Shown: positions 16,246 through 26,062, counted from the stretch's first letter. The stretch: DNA of 64,000 nucleotides from JBGSIC01 sp041751875 (GCA_041751875.1 JBGSIC010000023.1:6076-70075); one strand, 5' to 3'. Program-made: numbers and translations. The notes: generated by a model from the sequence alone, not told the origin.

Positions 16246-18615
16246 GTGAGACCCCATATGCTTTCGTTTTTGAGGAAATTTAGCTCGCTTCATCGCCATG
16301 TTCTGGCGATCTATGGTTTTTCTGCAATCGCACTGTGCCTTCTCGCTCAATGCACCAATTTCCAAAGCCAGCGCCCCGTTGAAACGGAACCGCCCACTTA
16401 CTGGGATCCGGTAGGAGACCGAGTGCTGGGACAGCCCACGGGTAGACGATACTCGCAGCGTGAGCTGGACATGGAAAAACCGCAAGGCGTTTACACCGAA
16501 GACGGCCGGTTGTACGTGATGGATAGCAACCACCATCGCATCTTGATCTGGGAAACCATTCCCACTAAGAACAACACCCCACCCGACTATGTACTCGCAA
16601 AATTGGATATGCGCGACACGACTCCGGTGACTACAGCGGGCAATACTCTGCTGTTTCCGACTCAAGTGTCGGTCTACGAGGGAGACGTGTACGCCGCTGA
16701 CAACAATAACCACCGCATTCTCAAATGGAACAAAGGCATTCTAAAAAGCGCGCAATACGCTGATGGCATTCTCGGACAAACCCTTTTCACCACAAATGCA
16801 TTCGTTTCGGATAACCTCATCATGACCGGTTTTTTCTACGTAAACACCTTTCTTCGTTTGCCTGAAAGCCAAGGATATAAATTCTTTGCGGCGGACAATG
16901 ATAACCACCGAGTACTGGTGTGGAACGAAATGCCCAGTTTCACGCCAGAAACCGTTCAACCAGCAGACTTTCAGCTCGGAAGTGGAATATCGTCCCAAGT
17001 CGAGGGCGTCGTTACTTTAGGCAACTTTGGCCCTGGAGGTGGGCCGAGAGGCATGTTTAGTTACGGCACTCGGCTTTACGTCGGAGATCCTTCGAATAAC
17101 CGTATCCTCCTTTACAATTCAATTCCTGAAGACCCTGATCCCGACATCACCACCGATTACGTTTCGGCAGATCTCGCTATCATCTCAGCAGGCAGTGCGC
17201 TCAACGAGCCATTCAGCTTGAGTGGAGATGCCAGTCGTTTTATCGTTGCGGACAAGGGAAACCACCGAGTACTTATCTTTAATTCCCACCCTACTACTTC
17301 CACCCCAACTCCCGCGGCGGTGGTTGGGACTGGATTGGCGACTAATCCACCGAGTGCCGGAACGCTGAATTTACCCCACGCGGCCCATACGGATGGCACG
17401 CGTTTGTACGTCGCCGATATGGAAAACAATCGCGTACTCATATGGAACACCATTCCCACTACGAATGGGCAAGCAGCGGATGTGGTCCTAGGGCAGGATA
17501 CTTTTAACACGACAACGACAAACATCGAGCGATGGAACCCCAAGTTTCACTTTAAATCGCCCTCGGGGTCATCGGTATCCAACCACTTTCTCGCGGTAGC
17601 CGATACGCTCAACCATCGCGTTTTGTTGTGGAAAAACTACCCTGACGACGATGGTGCAGCTCCCTATGCCGTCGTAGGTCAACCGAGTGAAGAGGCGACC
17701 ACTGCGATGACGGACACGGACGACGAAACCTTTTTGCACTCTCTCAATCGCCCGACCGGCGTCGCCATACATGAAGTCGAGGAAGCGGATGGAACTCAAA
17801 TTCTAAAGATGATTATTTGCGACTATCTAAACTCCCGCCTGGTCGTTCATCCCAATTTGACCGTCAAGTCGCCAGCAAGCGACTGGACCCTGACTAACAA
17901 CTTTCAACGCAATAGAATAGGCGAAACACCCTTAACACCTTATATTCTTTCCGGAGCGAATCATACTCTCCCCGGAGGGGCCAGACCTATCAGCATCTTT
18001 TTTGATGGCCAGCGCGTTCTTGTCTCGACAAGTAACCACCAGGTCTTGGTTTGGAACAGATTTCAAGATGTAGGACTAATAGGTGACGCAAGAATTCTGG
18101 GAACCGGAGAAGCAGGAACAACCCAAAACCAGCTCAGCTCCCCTCGCGGCGTTTTCAGTGATGGCACAAGAATCTTTGTCGTCGATACGGGAAACCGCCG
18201 CGTGATGGTATGGAATAGTCTTCCCGAAGCCGACGGCGCAAACGCAGACCTGGTCATTGGCCAACCTGATTTTGACACCGTAACCGCGAATAGCGATCAA
18301 CCCCACTCACCTCGCGGGGTGACGGTTTCGGACGAGGGAAAGCTATTTGTGTCGGACCATTTACGACATCGGATTTTGGTATGGAACACGGTACCCACTA
18401 CGAATGGCGTTGCCCCCGACGGCTATCTCGGTCAGAGCGATAACGCAAACGGGACAACAGCAAACGCAGGAGGGCCGGTCACTTTTAAAACCTTCTCTCG
18501 GCCGGATGGACTAACCTCTTACCGAGGGAAGCTTTACATCACCGACACCCTCAATCACCGACTGATTATCATGTCGCCCGCTGAAATTTATCCTGAACCG
18601 ATCGAGGAAGACTAG
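16246..18615 (+). CDS. NHL-repeat beta-propeller protein, probably lipid anchored
   Basis: 789 residues (ATG 16258 is an alternative start). An N-terminal hydrophobic segment ends LLAQC, a near-lipobox with Gln in place of a small residue at -1, so lipidation is likely but not certain. The rest is about twelve NHL-type units of roughly 50-60 residues, each with a core such as YVADMENNRVLIWNTIP or FVVDTGNRRVMVWNSLP, followed by a short xxADxVLGQ link. Twelve units could form two six-bladed propellers. NHL domains bind proteins, RNA or ligands; the exported setting suggests a surface-binding role. Monocistronic. Confidence 0.85.
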   Translation: MRPHMLSFLRKFSSLHRHVLAIYGFSAIALCLLAQCTNFQSQRPVETEPPTYWDPVGDRVLGQPTGRRYSQRELDMEKPQGVYTEDGRLYVMDSNHHRILIWETIPTKNNTPPDYVLAKLDMRDTTPVTTAGNTLLFPTQVSVYEGDVYAADNNNHRILKWNKGILKSAQYADGILGQTLFTTNAFVSDNLIMTGFFYVNTFLRLPESQGYKFFAADNDNHRVLVWNEMPSFTPETVQPADFQLGSGISSQVEGVVTLGNFGPGGGPRGMFSYGTRLYVGDPSNNRILLYNSIPEDPDPDITTDYVSADLAIISAGSALNEPFSLSGDASRFIVADKGNHRVLIFNSHPTTSTPTPAAVVGTGLATNPPSAGTLNLPHAAHTDGTRLYVADMENNRVLIWNTIPTTNGQAADVVLGQDTFNTTTTNIERWNPKFHFKSPSGSSVSNHFLAVADTLNHRVLLWKNYPDDDGAAPYAVVGQPSEEATTAMTDTDDETFLHSLNRPTGVAIHEVEEADGTQILKMIICDYLNSRLVVHPNLTVKSPASDWTLTNNFQRNRIGETPLTPYILSGANHTLPGGARPISIFFDGQRVLVSTSNHQVLVWNRFQDVGLIGDARILGTGEAGTTQNQLSSPRGVFSDGTRIFVVDTGNRRVMVWNSLPEADGANADLVIGQPDFDTVTANSDQPHSPRGVTVSDEGKLFVSDHLRHRILVWNTVPTTNGVAPDGYLGQSDNANGTTANAGGPVTFKTFSRPDGLTSYRGKLYITDTLNHRLIIMSPAEIYPEPIEED

Positions 18616-19781
18616 CGAAGTGCGTTTTCCAGGTCGCCCCACAGATCTTCGCAGTTCTCAACCCCAACGGATAAGCGAACCATCGTATCGGAAATGCCGA
18701 GCTTCTTACGAAGTTCAACTGGAACCGACGCGTGAGTCATAATGGCGGGGTGTTCGGCCAAAGATTCCACGCCGCCCAAGCTTTCGGCTAACGCAAATAT
18801 CTTTAAGTTCTCCAAGAAGCGCCGTGAAGTAGAGAGATCCCCTTTTAAGAAAAAGGTGATCATCCCCCCAAACCCTTTCATCTGTTTCTTGCAGATTTCA
18901 TGTTCGGGGTGTGAGGACAGCCCCGGATAAATAACGCGTTCTACTTTCGGGTGCTTTGCCAAACGTTCTGCAATCTTCAGTGCACTTTCTCCACTGCGCT
19001 GCATGCGAATAGCAAGGGTCTTAATCCCTCGCAGCACCAACCAAGAATCGAAAGGTCCCTGCACACCACCCTGTGAATTTTGCAGGTGCTTTAGCCGCTC
19101 AATAAGTTTGTCATCTTTTGCGATCAGCGCGCCGCCCACCACATCGCTGTGACCGTTTAGGTACTTCGTGGTGGAATGGAGCACCAAGTCCGCGCCCAGC
19201 GCGAGGGGTTGCTGCAAAACCGGTGTCGCGAAGGTATTATCGACGACTACCATGGGCTTTTGGGGGTGCTTTTGGCACGCCTCAACGACCCTTTTGATAT
19301 CAATAATCTTGAGCATCGGATTGGTGGGCGATTCTACCCAAACCATCTTTGTGTTGGGTTTGAGAAAGTCCGCGGGAGAATTGGTCGAAAGATCCACGAA
19401 ATCGAATTCCAGACCATGGTTCGCCCACACAGTGCGAAACAGTCTTCCCGTGCCGCCGTATACATCGTCACAACAAACTACATGATCGCCCGCTTTAAGA
19501 AGATGCATGCACAAATCAGTCGCCGCGCATCCCGAGGCCATGGCAAAAGCGTGCGTCCCACCTTCTAAAATCGCCAGCGAGCGTTCCAGAGCGGCACGCG
19601 TCGGATTACCTGTGCGCGAATACTCATACCCTCGGTGCGTTCCCGGTGACGCCTGCACGTAAGTACTGGTGGCAAAAATGGGCGTCATGATGGCGCCTGT
19701 CGACGGGTCGGGTTCCACTCCCGCGTGAACGGCTTTGGTATCAAAGTGCTTTTGACTTAGGTCAGAGTTCGCGTCAGACAT
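18612..19781 (-). CDS. Cystathionine gamma-lyase/gamma-synthase family PLP enzyme
   Basis: 389 residues of the Cys/Met-metabolism PLP family. Hallmarks: YEYSRTGNPTRAALERSLA, the AMASGCAA cofactor-binding loop, and LHSTTKYLNGHSDVVGG with the Schiff-base Lys at about 206. With the cystathionine beta-synthase gene just upstream (8-base overlap), the likely reaction is gamma-lyase cleavage of cystathionine to cysteine, completing reverse transsulfuration. Gamma-synthase or beta-lyase activity cannot be excluded from sequence alone. It ends 4 bases inside the convergent NHL gene. Confidence 0.9.
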   Translation of the reverse strand: MSDANSDLSQKHFDTKAVHAGVEPDPSTGAIMTPIFATSTYVQASPGTHRGYEYSRTGNPTRAALERSLAILEGGTHAFAMASGCAATDLCMHLLKAGDHVVCCDDVYGGTGRLFRTVWANHGLEFDFVDLSTNSPADFLKPNTKMVWVESPTNPMLKIIDIKRVVEACQKHPQKPMVVVDNTFATPVLQQPLALGADLVLHSTTKYLNGHSDVVGGALIAKDDKLIERLKHLQNSQGGVQGPFDSWLVLRGIKTLAIRMQRSGESALKIAERLAKHPKVERVIYPGLSSHPEHEICKKQMKGFGGMITFFLKGDLSTSRRFLENLKIFALAESLGGVESLAEHPAIMTHASVPVELRKKLGISDTMVRLSVGVENCEDLWGDLENALR

Positions 19782-21153
19782 TTACGGCTCCAGAAACCAT
19801 GCTTAGATAACTAATCAAATCAATCTTGGTAAGAACGTAGCGAACCTCACCCTTCTCTTCCACCATCGCCAGACGATCACTGGTGAACACATTACTCAAA
19901 CGCTCAATCGAATCTCCCATGTGCACTACAGAGAACTTGGGATCAATGAGCGGCCGAATGGAATCTTTCGGCTTAGCGGAACCCGAATAGAGAGGTCGCA
20001 GAATGGCTTGCTCGGTAATTTTTCCAATCACTTTGCCATTTTCAAACACCGGCATCTGCGAAATACCCTCTTCGCGCATTTTACGAACGACCCCTTCGAG
20101 ATCTTCATTCGCCATCACAGAAACGACTCGCTGTTTTTTGTGCAAAAGATTGATGAGTTCCCCGACGTTGCTGCCGGTTTTTTCCATGTAAGCGTTTTCG
20201 ACCATCCAGGAATCGTTATAGACCTTGCTCAAGTAACGGTTCCCAGAGTCTGGCAAAATCACGACCACCCGCCCAGGTTTCTCCTGATGCGACATCCAAC
20301 GAAGCGCTCCGACCACGGCGGCTCCACTTGAGGCGCCGGCGAAGATTCCCTCTTGGGTGAGGAGTGCTCGGGTCATCAAAAAGGATTCTTTGTCTTCAAT
20401 ACGAACGACTTCATCAATGACGGAGAAATCGCAGTTCAAAGGAATAATATCTTCCCCAATGCCTTCGAGCACATACCCTTGGGCTTCTCCCATGGTTTTT
20501 GTCTCGTGATATTGTTTAAGAATAGATCCTTTAGGATCCACGCCAATGATTTTGATCTTGGGATTTTTCTCTTTGATAAACTTCCCGATTCCAGAGATCG
20601 TTCCGCACGTCCCCATTCCAATCACGACGGCGTTAATCTGCCCTTCGGTTTGGCGCCAGATTTCGGGGCCAGTCGAATGGTAGTGTGTCTCACGGTTCCT
20701 ATGGTTGTGATACTGATTGGCGTAGTAACAATTGGGGGTTTCTTCCGCTAGGCGTTTGGCGACGCTATAGTAACTTTCTGGGGAGTCGGGTTCGACCGCC
20801 GTGGGACAAATGACCACTTTCGCCCCGAAAGCGCGCAGACTCTGGCGCTTTTCTTCACTCTGCTTGTCGGGAAGCACAAAAACGCATTTGTATCCCTTGA
20901 TGGCCGCAGCAATGGCGAGGCCCATACCAGTATTGCCTGAAGTCGCCTCCACAATGGTGCCCCCAGGGCGTAGCTCGCCGCTTTTTTCCGCCTGCTCGAC
21001 CATGTACCAGCCGATGCGATCCTTAATCGAGCCGCCGGGATTAAAATATTCGCACTTGGCGTACAATTCCCCGCCTACCTTTTGGACCACCCGGTTAAGC
21101 CGCACAAGTGGCGTATTTCCAATGGTTTCCAGAATATTTTTATGCAGTTCCAA
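19774..21153 (-). CDS. Cystathionine beta-synthase with CBS-domain pair
   Basis: 459 residues. The catalytic part has IGNTPLVRLN, NPGGSIKDRIG (PLP Lys about residue 44), EATSGNTGMGLA (phosphate loop) and GTCGTISGIGKFIKE. The C-terminal 120 residues form two CBS modules (VMANEDLEGVVRKMREEGIS and VVHMGDSIERLSNVF), which bind adenosyl ligands in regulatory forms. The heme-binding N-terminal extension of animal enzymes is absent. It condenses serine (or O-acetylserine) with homocysteine. The cystathionine lyase overlaps its 3' end, and purH is divergent 87 bases away. Confidence 0.93.
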   Translation of the reverse strand: MELHKNILETIGNTPLVRLNRVVQKVGGELYAKCEYFNPGGSIKDRIGWYMVEQAEKSGELRPGGTIVEATSGNTGMGLAIAAAIKGYKCVFVLPDKQSEEKRQSLRAFGAKVVICPTAVEPDSPESYYSVAKRLAEETPNCYYANQYHNHRNRETHYHSTGPEIWRQTEGQINAVVIGMGTCGTISGIGKFIKEKNPKIKIIGVDPKGSILKQYHETKTMGEAQGYVLEGIGEDIIPLNCDFSVIDEVVRIEDKESFLMTRALLTQEGIFAGASSGAAVVGALRWMSHQEKPGRVVVILPDSGNRYLSKVYNDSWMVENAYMEKTGSNVGELINLLHKKQRVVSVMANEDLEGVVRKMREEGISQMPVFENGKVIGKITEQAILRPLYSGSAKPKDSIRPLIDPKFSVVHMGDSIERLSNVFTSDRLAMVEEKGEVRYVLTKIDLISYLSMVSGAVNV

Positions 21154-21183
21154 AATTCCCCCTGGACTGATATGAATCCCAGC

Positions 21184-21215
21184 GTCCCCTCAACAGATGT
21201 GATTAACAAGGGGAC
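21184..21215 (+). repeat. Inverted repeat between cystathionine synthase and purH starts
   Basis: GTCCCCT (21184-21190) and AGGGGAC (21209-21215) are perfect inverted 7-mers separated by 18 bases in the 87-base divergent promoter region. This could be an operator for a dimeric regulator or a leader hairpin in the purH transcript. No known recognition sequence matches. Confidence 0.3.
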
Positions 21216-21240
21216 CGAAAACAATGTCAACAGGTGGATC

Positions 21241-22746
21241 ATGAGTGATTTCCAGCCGATACACAAGGCTTTGGTGAGCGTTTGGGATAAGACGGGATTA
21301 GACCTTCTCGCTACTGCCTTGCACCAAAAGGGCGTTGTTCTTTATTCCACGGGCGGAACCGCCCAATATTTGCGGGAAACCTGCAAAGTACCTGTCACGC
21401 TGATTGAAACCGTAACCGATTTCCCTGAAATGATGGCCGGCAGAGTAAAGACCCTCCACCCGCGCGTCTTTGGTGGCATTCTCGCCCGCAGGGGGGAACC
21501 CAAAGATTTAGAAGAAGCGGCCGCACACGGCATTCCGCTTTTTGATTTGGTGGTTTGCAACCTCTATCCCTTCTGGGAACAGGTAGGAAAAGACATTCCC
21601 GAGCAGTCGTCCTTTGTTGATATTGGTGGTCCCTCCATGATTCGCGCGGCGGCAAAAAACCACGCTTCGGTCATGGTGCTTTCGAATGCTTCCGAATATT
21701 CCGGCTTTGTCGAAAGCTTTACTCAAACAGGCGGCACAAGTTTGGCCCAGCGCCGACAGGCCGCGGCAGTAACCTTCGCGCGGACCAGCCAGTACGACGG
21801 AATGATTGCGCAGGAGTGGAACAAAACAGCTTCGTTCCCCTCGCAGCTTAATTTTGGTCCCGCTTCTGAGCTTCGCTACGGCGAAAACCCTCATCAAAAA
21901 GCGGTTTGGTGCGGCTCCCCTAAATGGAATCTGATTCAGGGCAAAACACTTTCCTATAACAACCTCTTAGACACTGAAGCTGCCCTACGAATCACCCGTG
22001 AATTTGAAACGCCCGTCGTGGCGATCGTAAAACACAACAACCCTTGCGGCGTGGCCAGTGGCCACAGCACGCTAGCCGAAGTTTACATGCGCGCCCTAGC
22101 TTGTGACGCGCAATCCGCCTTCGGTGGCATTGTGGCCACCAACGCTATCGTCGACAAAGCGGCCGCTGAAAAAATGGGTGAACACTTTCTTGAAGTTGTA
22201 TTAGCCAAAGGTTTTACCGATGAAGCAAAGGCTTTCTTCCAGAAGAAAAAGAATCTGCGCTTAATAGAATGGCCCGAACCCACGGATCCTTCTTTTGAGG
22301 TGCGCGCTTCCTTGGGGGGATGGCTTTTGCAATCGCCCGATAGCGCAGAAAAGGGTTTTGAGTATAAGACCGTCACACGCAACCCGCCTCCACAAGACTC
22401 TTACGCCGATATCAATTTTGCCTGGAAAATTTGTAAACACGTCCGTTCTAACGCCATTGTTTTAGCGAAGAATCAGGCCACACTCGGAATTGGCGCCGGA
22501 CAAATGAGCCGCGTGGACGCGGTTCGCATTGCGCTCGAAAAATCCTCGGTCCATTCGCTTGAGGGAGCCGTGCTCGCCTCCGATGCTTTCTTCCCGTTCC
22601 GAGACAATATTGACCTGCTCAAAGGGCGTAATATTTCGGTCGTGGTTCAGCCAGGCGGTTCCGTGCGCGATGAAGAAGTCATTGCCGCCTGCGAAGACCA
22701 AGGCATCGCTATGGTCTTTACGGGCAAACGGCACTTCCGACACTAA
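21241..22746 (+). CDS. purH: Bifunctional AICAR transformylase/IMP cyclohydrolase
   Basis: 501 residues from the ATG at 21241, preceded by AGGTGG. An upstream extension to 21082 is open but overlaps the divergent synthase gene and precedes the conserved N-terminus, so I reject it. The cyclohydrolase part has HKALVSVWDKTGLDLLA, YSTGGTAQYL and MMAGRVKTLHPRVFGGIL. The transformylase part has LRYGENPHQKAVW, VAIVKHNNPCGVASG (catalytic Lys-His) and SDAFFPFRDNIDL. It catalyses the last two steps of IMP synthesis. purD and purE lie 3.3 kb downstream in another unit. Confidence 0.97.
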   Translation: MSDFQPIHKALVSVWDKTGLDLLATALHQKGVVLYSTGGTAQYLRETCKVPVTLIETVTDFPEMMAGRVKTLHPRVFGGILARRGEPKDLEEAAAHGIPLFDLVVCNLYPFWEQVGKDIPEQSSFVDIGGPSMIRAAAKNHASVMVLSNASEYSGFVESFTQTGGTSLAQRRQAAAVTFARTSQYDGMIAQEWNKTASFPSQLNFGPASELRYGENPHQKAVWCGSPKWNLIQGKTLSYNNLLDTEAALRITREFETPVVAIVKHNNPCGVASGHSTLAEVYMRALACDAQSAFGGIVATNAIVDKAAAEKMGEHFLEVVLAKGFTDEAKAFFQKKKNLRLIEWPEPTDPSFEVRASLGGWLLQSPDSAEKGFEYKTVTRNPPPQDSYADINFAWKICKHVRSNAIVLAKNQATLGIGAGQMSRVDAVRIALEKSSVHSLEGAVLASDAFFPFRDNIDLLKGRNISVVVQPGGSVRDEEVIAACEDQGIAMVFTGKRHFRH

Positions 22747-22747
22747 T

Positions 22748-23494
22748 TCACGGCGCTAGTTGCGACCAGCTCGTAACTGTTTTCCTGTTCTCGTACAACG
22801 TGCCCTCTTCGATCAGCTTCGCAATTTCCTCGGCGGAGAAACTCTTGTAACGCAACTTTCCCGCTTCATCGAGTTGGGGTTTTCCGTTTTCAGTCAGAAC
22901 ATTTTTTTCCGCAAAGGCGTCTTCCACCGAATAGGTTGTCCCGCGAATGTCGTACACTGTAAGCCCCGCCTCACTGATATCCATCAAGAGTTCTGTTAAC
23001 TCCAATTCAGCTTTGGTCTTGCTCTTTTCGTGATTGGCTTCATACAGGATTACCGTGAGAGGAATCATGCGTAAGCCTTTATCGCCTAGTGCGTGAACGG
23101 AATAGGCGCTCTCATCTTTCTCGCCCGCGAAAAGACGAAGCACCGTTTTTCCTTTTTGGTCTTCCATTCGAATGGGGAGGTCCAACTTTTTTACTTTTTT
23201 CTCGCCGTTCGCATCGACCACAATCTGACCAGCCTTCCTTTCAAACTCGGTGCGTTTCGCAACAAAGGTCAGAGTCCCGTCCTTTTCTGCCACCAGTGAT
23301 CCAAACAGCAATTGCACCTCTCTGGGATCTTTGGCCGGATCCGGACCGACCACAACTGGGCGTACAGACCCGTCTTCAGTCGTTCGGATAAACAAATCGT
23401 TCCAACGTTCCCGGGCCTGCTTCAAAGTGAGCGCCTCCTGCGCAAAGCCTGAGAAAGGGGCCGTCAACACCAATAAAAAAAGTAAGTTTTTCAT
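22748..23494 (-). CDS. Exported protein of unknown function
   Basis: 248 residues with a signal peptide (MKNLLFLLVLTAPFSGFAQE) and a GGAGG sequence before the ATG. The mature protein is mostly charged and beta-rich, with segments such as LFGSLVAEKDGTLTFVAK and AELELTELLMDISEAGLT, and no cysteines in a motif. I do not recognise a family. It is convergent with purH, one base between the two stop codons, and has its own promoter region shared with the divergent gene at 23609. Confidence 0.65.
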   Translation of the reverse strand: MKNLLFLLVLTAPFSGFAQEALTLKQARERWNDLFIRTTEDGSVRPVVVGPDPAKDPREVQLLFGSLVAEKDGTLTFVAKRTEFERKAGQIVVDANGEKKVKKLDLPIRMEDQKGKTVLRLFAGEKDESAYSVHALGDKGLRMIPLTVILYEANHEKSKTKAELELTELLMDISEAGLTVYDIRGTTYSVEDAFAEKNVLTENGKPQLDEAGKLRYKSFSAEEIAKLIEEGTLYENRKTVTSWSQLAP

Positions 23495-23608
23495 CGCGAA
23501 CCTCCAGATGCCTCCCGACTACACCCCGTAACGCACAAGGTCAATCGGGCTCTCACCTTGTGTTTGCCTCCGAAATAAGTTCTAATCTTCGGACTTTAGG
23601 GAGGGTTC

Positions 23609-24133
23609 ATGAAGAAGTTTGCTTTCAGTTTCTTGGTGCTAAGTCTATTTGCTTCCACAAAAGCTTCTGCCGCTTTGGAATCGGTTGAGCAGATCGGTTC
23701 GCGCGGACAGGTTTCTATCGAAGGTTTGGGTCAAGCCCTTCTCTACAGTCTTTTTGGCTCGTATCGAATCGTTCCCAATGTGGCTCTCAACGCCGGCATT
23801 AGTTACTGGGCAATCAACGCAAGCAGCGGCAGCTCGTCGGTAGATTCATCCCTTTTTATGCTTCCACTTTCGGCATCGGTGATGATGGGCGGACAAGGCG
23901 GGCATCATTTCGAACTTTTGGGTGGCGGAACTTTTGTCATCGGTGGCTCGAGCATCACGGGCAATTCACTCCAAGACGATTTTTCAGACTCGCTTTTCAT
24001 ACCGACTGTTGGGGCGGGTTACCGGTACTGGCCCGCATTGGGCGGCCTGCATTTCCGTGGCACCTTATACGGCCTGGTTGTGAACGGCTTTCATCCTTGG
24101 TTTGGAGTCAGCCTCGGTTACGCGTTTATGTAA
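23609..24133 (+). CDS. Small outer-membrane beta-barrel-like protein
   Basis: 174 residues. Signal peptide MKKFAFSFLVLSLFASTKASA, preceded by GGGAGGG. The mature part alternates hydrophobic and glycine/serine-rich strands (GGTFVIGGSSITGN, FRGTLYGLVVNGFHPWFGV) and ends with an aromatic-flanked strand GVSLGYAFM. That pattern resembles an eight-stranded outer-membrane barrel; the terminal residue is Met rather than Phe. Its stop codon TAA is part of the long palindromic element at 24130. Function unknown. Confidence 0.65.
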   Translation: MKKFAFSFLVLSLFASTKASAALESVEQIGSRGQVSIEGLGQALLYSLFGSYRIVPNVALNAGISYWAINASSGSSSVDSSLFMLPLSASVMMGGQGGHHFELLGGGTFVIGGSSITGNSLQDDFSDSLFIPTVGAGYRYWPALGGLHFRGTLYGLVVNGFHPWFGVSLGYAFM

Positions 24134-24186
24134 AGGTGTCTGTGCACTTTTGGGACGAAGTACCAAAAGTGACCTGACACCTTTAC
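24130..24186 (+). repeat. Long stop-codon palindrome, copy A
   Basis: Outer arms GTAAAGGTGTC (24130-24140) and GACACCTTTAC (24176-24186) pair perfectly over 11 bases; inner arms CACTTTTGG and CCAAAAGTG pair over 9 bases around GACGAAGTA. The TAA of the left arm is the stop codon of the gene at 23609. The core from TTTTGGGACG to CCAAAAGT is shared with copy B at 60191, while the arms differ in a compensated way. Likely a mobile or terminator-like palindromic repeat. Confidence 0.8.
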
Positions 24187-24321
24187 GTCCCCTTGAAAAT
24201 GCACGCACAGCGTCCAAGTCTTCGATCAATTTGCAGCGCGTGGGTTTACTTATTCCCCTAATATTCCGAAAAGATATACGAAGTCCGCTGAAAAGCGCAG
24301 CTTAGTATTCGTGCTCTAACT

Positions 24322-26028
24322 ATGCGTAATACTGTCACAAATTGGATGGTTCGTACCCGGTCGGGTGAAATCCTGGGGCCGTTTTCTCAAAAACAGCTCG
24401 TGGAAGAGCTGAGCCGCAATACGTTCTCCACCCAGGACGAGATCGCGCCTTCGCTCGGCGACTGGATCTCCGCGCACACCTTGCACGAACGCGAGGCCGA
24501 TGAATTTACGCAGACCATGACCAAGAGCCGGGCTGTTACGGATTCCGTTTCCGTGACGGGGTCGACGGCCTCGGATTACATGGCCGCCCGCACGGGATCC
24601 ATCACCGCTTCCGATAATTTGGCGGTAAAAGTTCCGCCGATGCCGGAAGCTGTCAAAAAACTATCTGAGTTTGAAACGGAATCAGAAGCACCGTCTAAAT
24701 TCTCGCTGCCCGTTTCCAAAATGGCCATCCTCCGTCCCGTCATGTTTTTGCTTATAGGCGGAGGCGTTACCTACTTTGTTCTATCGAAAAGATACCAGCC
24801 AACCACTGCACCTGAACCCGTGGCAGCACCCACTTTCAATCAGCCCGTGGAGTCGCCCTTCTTAAAAGAAGTAAACTATCTGATCAAGATAGGAAAACGC
24901 ACACAGGCCCTGGAGAAACTTACGGAGTTTCATCAAAAGCCGCATGCGGAAAACGACATCGCTTATTTAATTCCCTACTCGGCACTCTTAATCACAGAGA
25001 ATGAATCCACCGCACGCGCGCGTAAGCTCTTGCAACAAGTTTTGGCCTCACCTGTCGACGATTCCCTCAAAGCCCAAGCCCATCTCTGGCTAGGGTACAT
25101 CATGCTCGCTCATGCCGAGGGTGACGCCGGCGCTAGTCATTTCCAAGAGACACTTGAGATTGATCCGAAAAATGCCGCAGCAAGATTTAATCTAGGTCGG
25201 GCTTACTTGCGACAAAACAAAAACAGACAAGCGCTAGAATACTTTCAATTCGCTGAACTGGAAGCGCCCGACATGTGGTTGATTCATATCTACAAGGGTC
25301 GCGCCCGAGCTGCGCTTTCAAACATGCAAGAAGCACGGTTTGCTTTCATGACGGCAGTTCAGACCGCAGAAGATCGCTGGCTCCCCTACGTCTACTTCTC
25401 ACTCTTCCTGATGGGAATTCGCGAGCCACTGGCGGCGCAAAACACGCTTCATAAAATGCTGAGTCGTGACCCTGAGTATGAACTCAATGCACCTCCTCCT
25501 TTGGGCTTCTATCAAGAGCGAATTGATTACAATGAGTACGAGAGTGCGTTTATGCAGGTGATGAAGGGCGGAAGCCCGCTCGCCCGTGAGATAGGACGGC
25601 TTTATATCAATTACTTGAAGAATGGCCCCAAAAGCGTGGAAGGAAAACGTCTGCTCCGAATGGCTGAGGGTGAGAATACGGATCTGACGGCGAAAGTGAT
25701 CGCTTTGAAAATTCAACTGGATAACGCCGCTCCGGCACTCCAACTCAACCAAGCCCTTAGTCAGCTGCCGACCAATCTCTCCGAATTCGGCTACTATGCC
25801 TATGTACTGCGTGGCCAAGCCCGTCTGCGTTTGGGCCAAATCAAAGAAGCCCAGGCGGATTTGAAGCGGGCCATCCTGCTGGAACCCAAATCGGCAGTGG
25901 GCCGGTTAGCCTACGCTAACTTCCTCAAGCGTATGAACCAGCCCGCCCAGGCACAGATTGAGATCAATAACCTATTAACTTTCCACCCTAATTACATCCC
26001 CGCACTGGTTTCTTCCGAAGAATTCTGA
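24322..26028 (+). CDS. GYF-domain and TPR-repeat membrane protein
   Basis: 568 residues. The N-terminal WMVRTRSGEILGPFSQKQL and ITPSLGDW-like continuation match the bacterial GYF-2 type domain (glycine-tyrosine-phenylalanine-like peptide-binding module). A linker leads to one transmembrane helix (AILRPVMFLLIGGGVTYFVL, about residue 140), then tetratricopeptide repeats such as AQAHLWLGYIMLAHAEGDAG and AARFNLGRAYLRQNKNRQAL through to the C-terminus. It is therefore a membrane-anchored scaffold with a cytoplasmic GYF domain and probably periplasmic TPRs. Partners unknown. It begins the unit with purD, purE and tsaC. Confidence 0.8.
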   Translation: MRNTVTNWMVRTRSGEILGPFSQKQLVEELSRNTFSTQDEIAPSLGDWISAHTLHEREADEFTQTMTKSRAVTDSVSVTGSTASDYMAARTGSITASDNLAVKVPPMPEAVKKLSEFETESEAPSKFSLPVSKMAILRPVMFLLIGGGVTYFVLSKRYQPTTAPEPVAAPTFNQPVESPFLKEVNYLIKIGKRTQALEKLTEFHQKPHAENDIAYLIPYSALLITENESTARARKLLQQVLASPVDDSLKAQAHLWLGYIMLAHAEGDAGASHFQETLEIDPKNAAARFNLGRAYLRQNKNRQALEYFQFAELEAPDMWLIHIYKGRARAALSNMQEARFAFMTAVQTAEDRWLPYVYFSLFLMGIREPLAAQNTLHKMLSRDPEYELNAPPPLGFYQERIDYNEYESAFMQVMKGGSPLAREIGRLYINYLKNGPKSVEGKRLLRMAEGENTDLTAKVIALKIQLDNAAPALQLNQALSQLPTNLSEFGYYAYVLRGQARLRLGQIKEAQADLKRAILLEPKSAVGRLAYANFLKRMNQPAQAQIEINNLLTFHPNYIPALVSSEEF

Positions 26029-26062
26029 TAGGTTCGGCCCGATTCGGGAGGACCTCTTTAAA

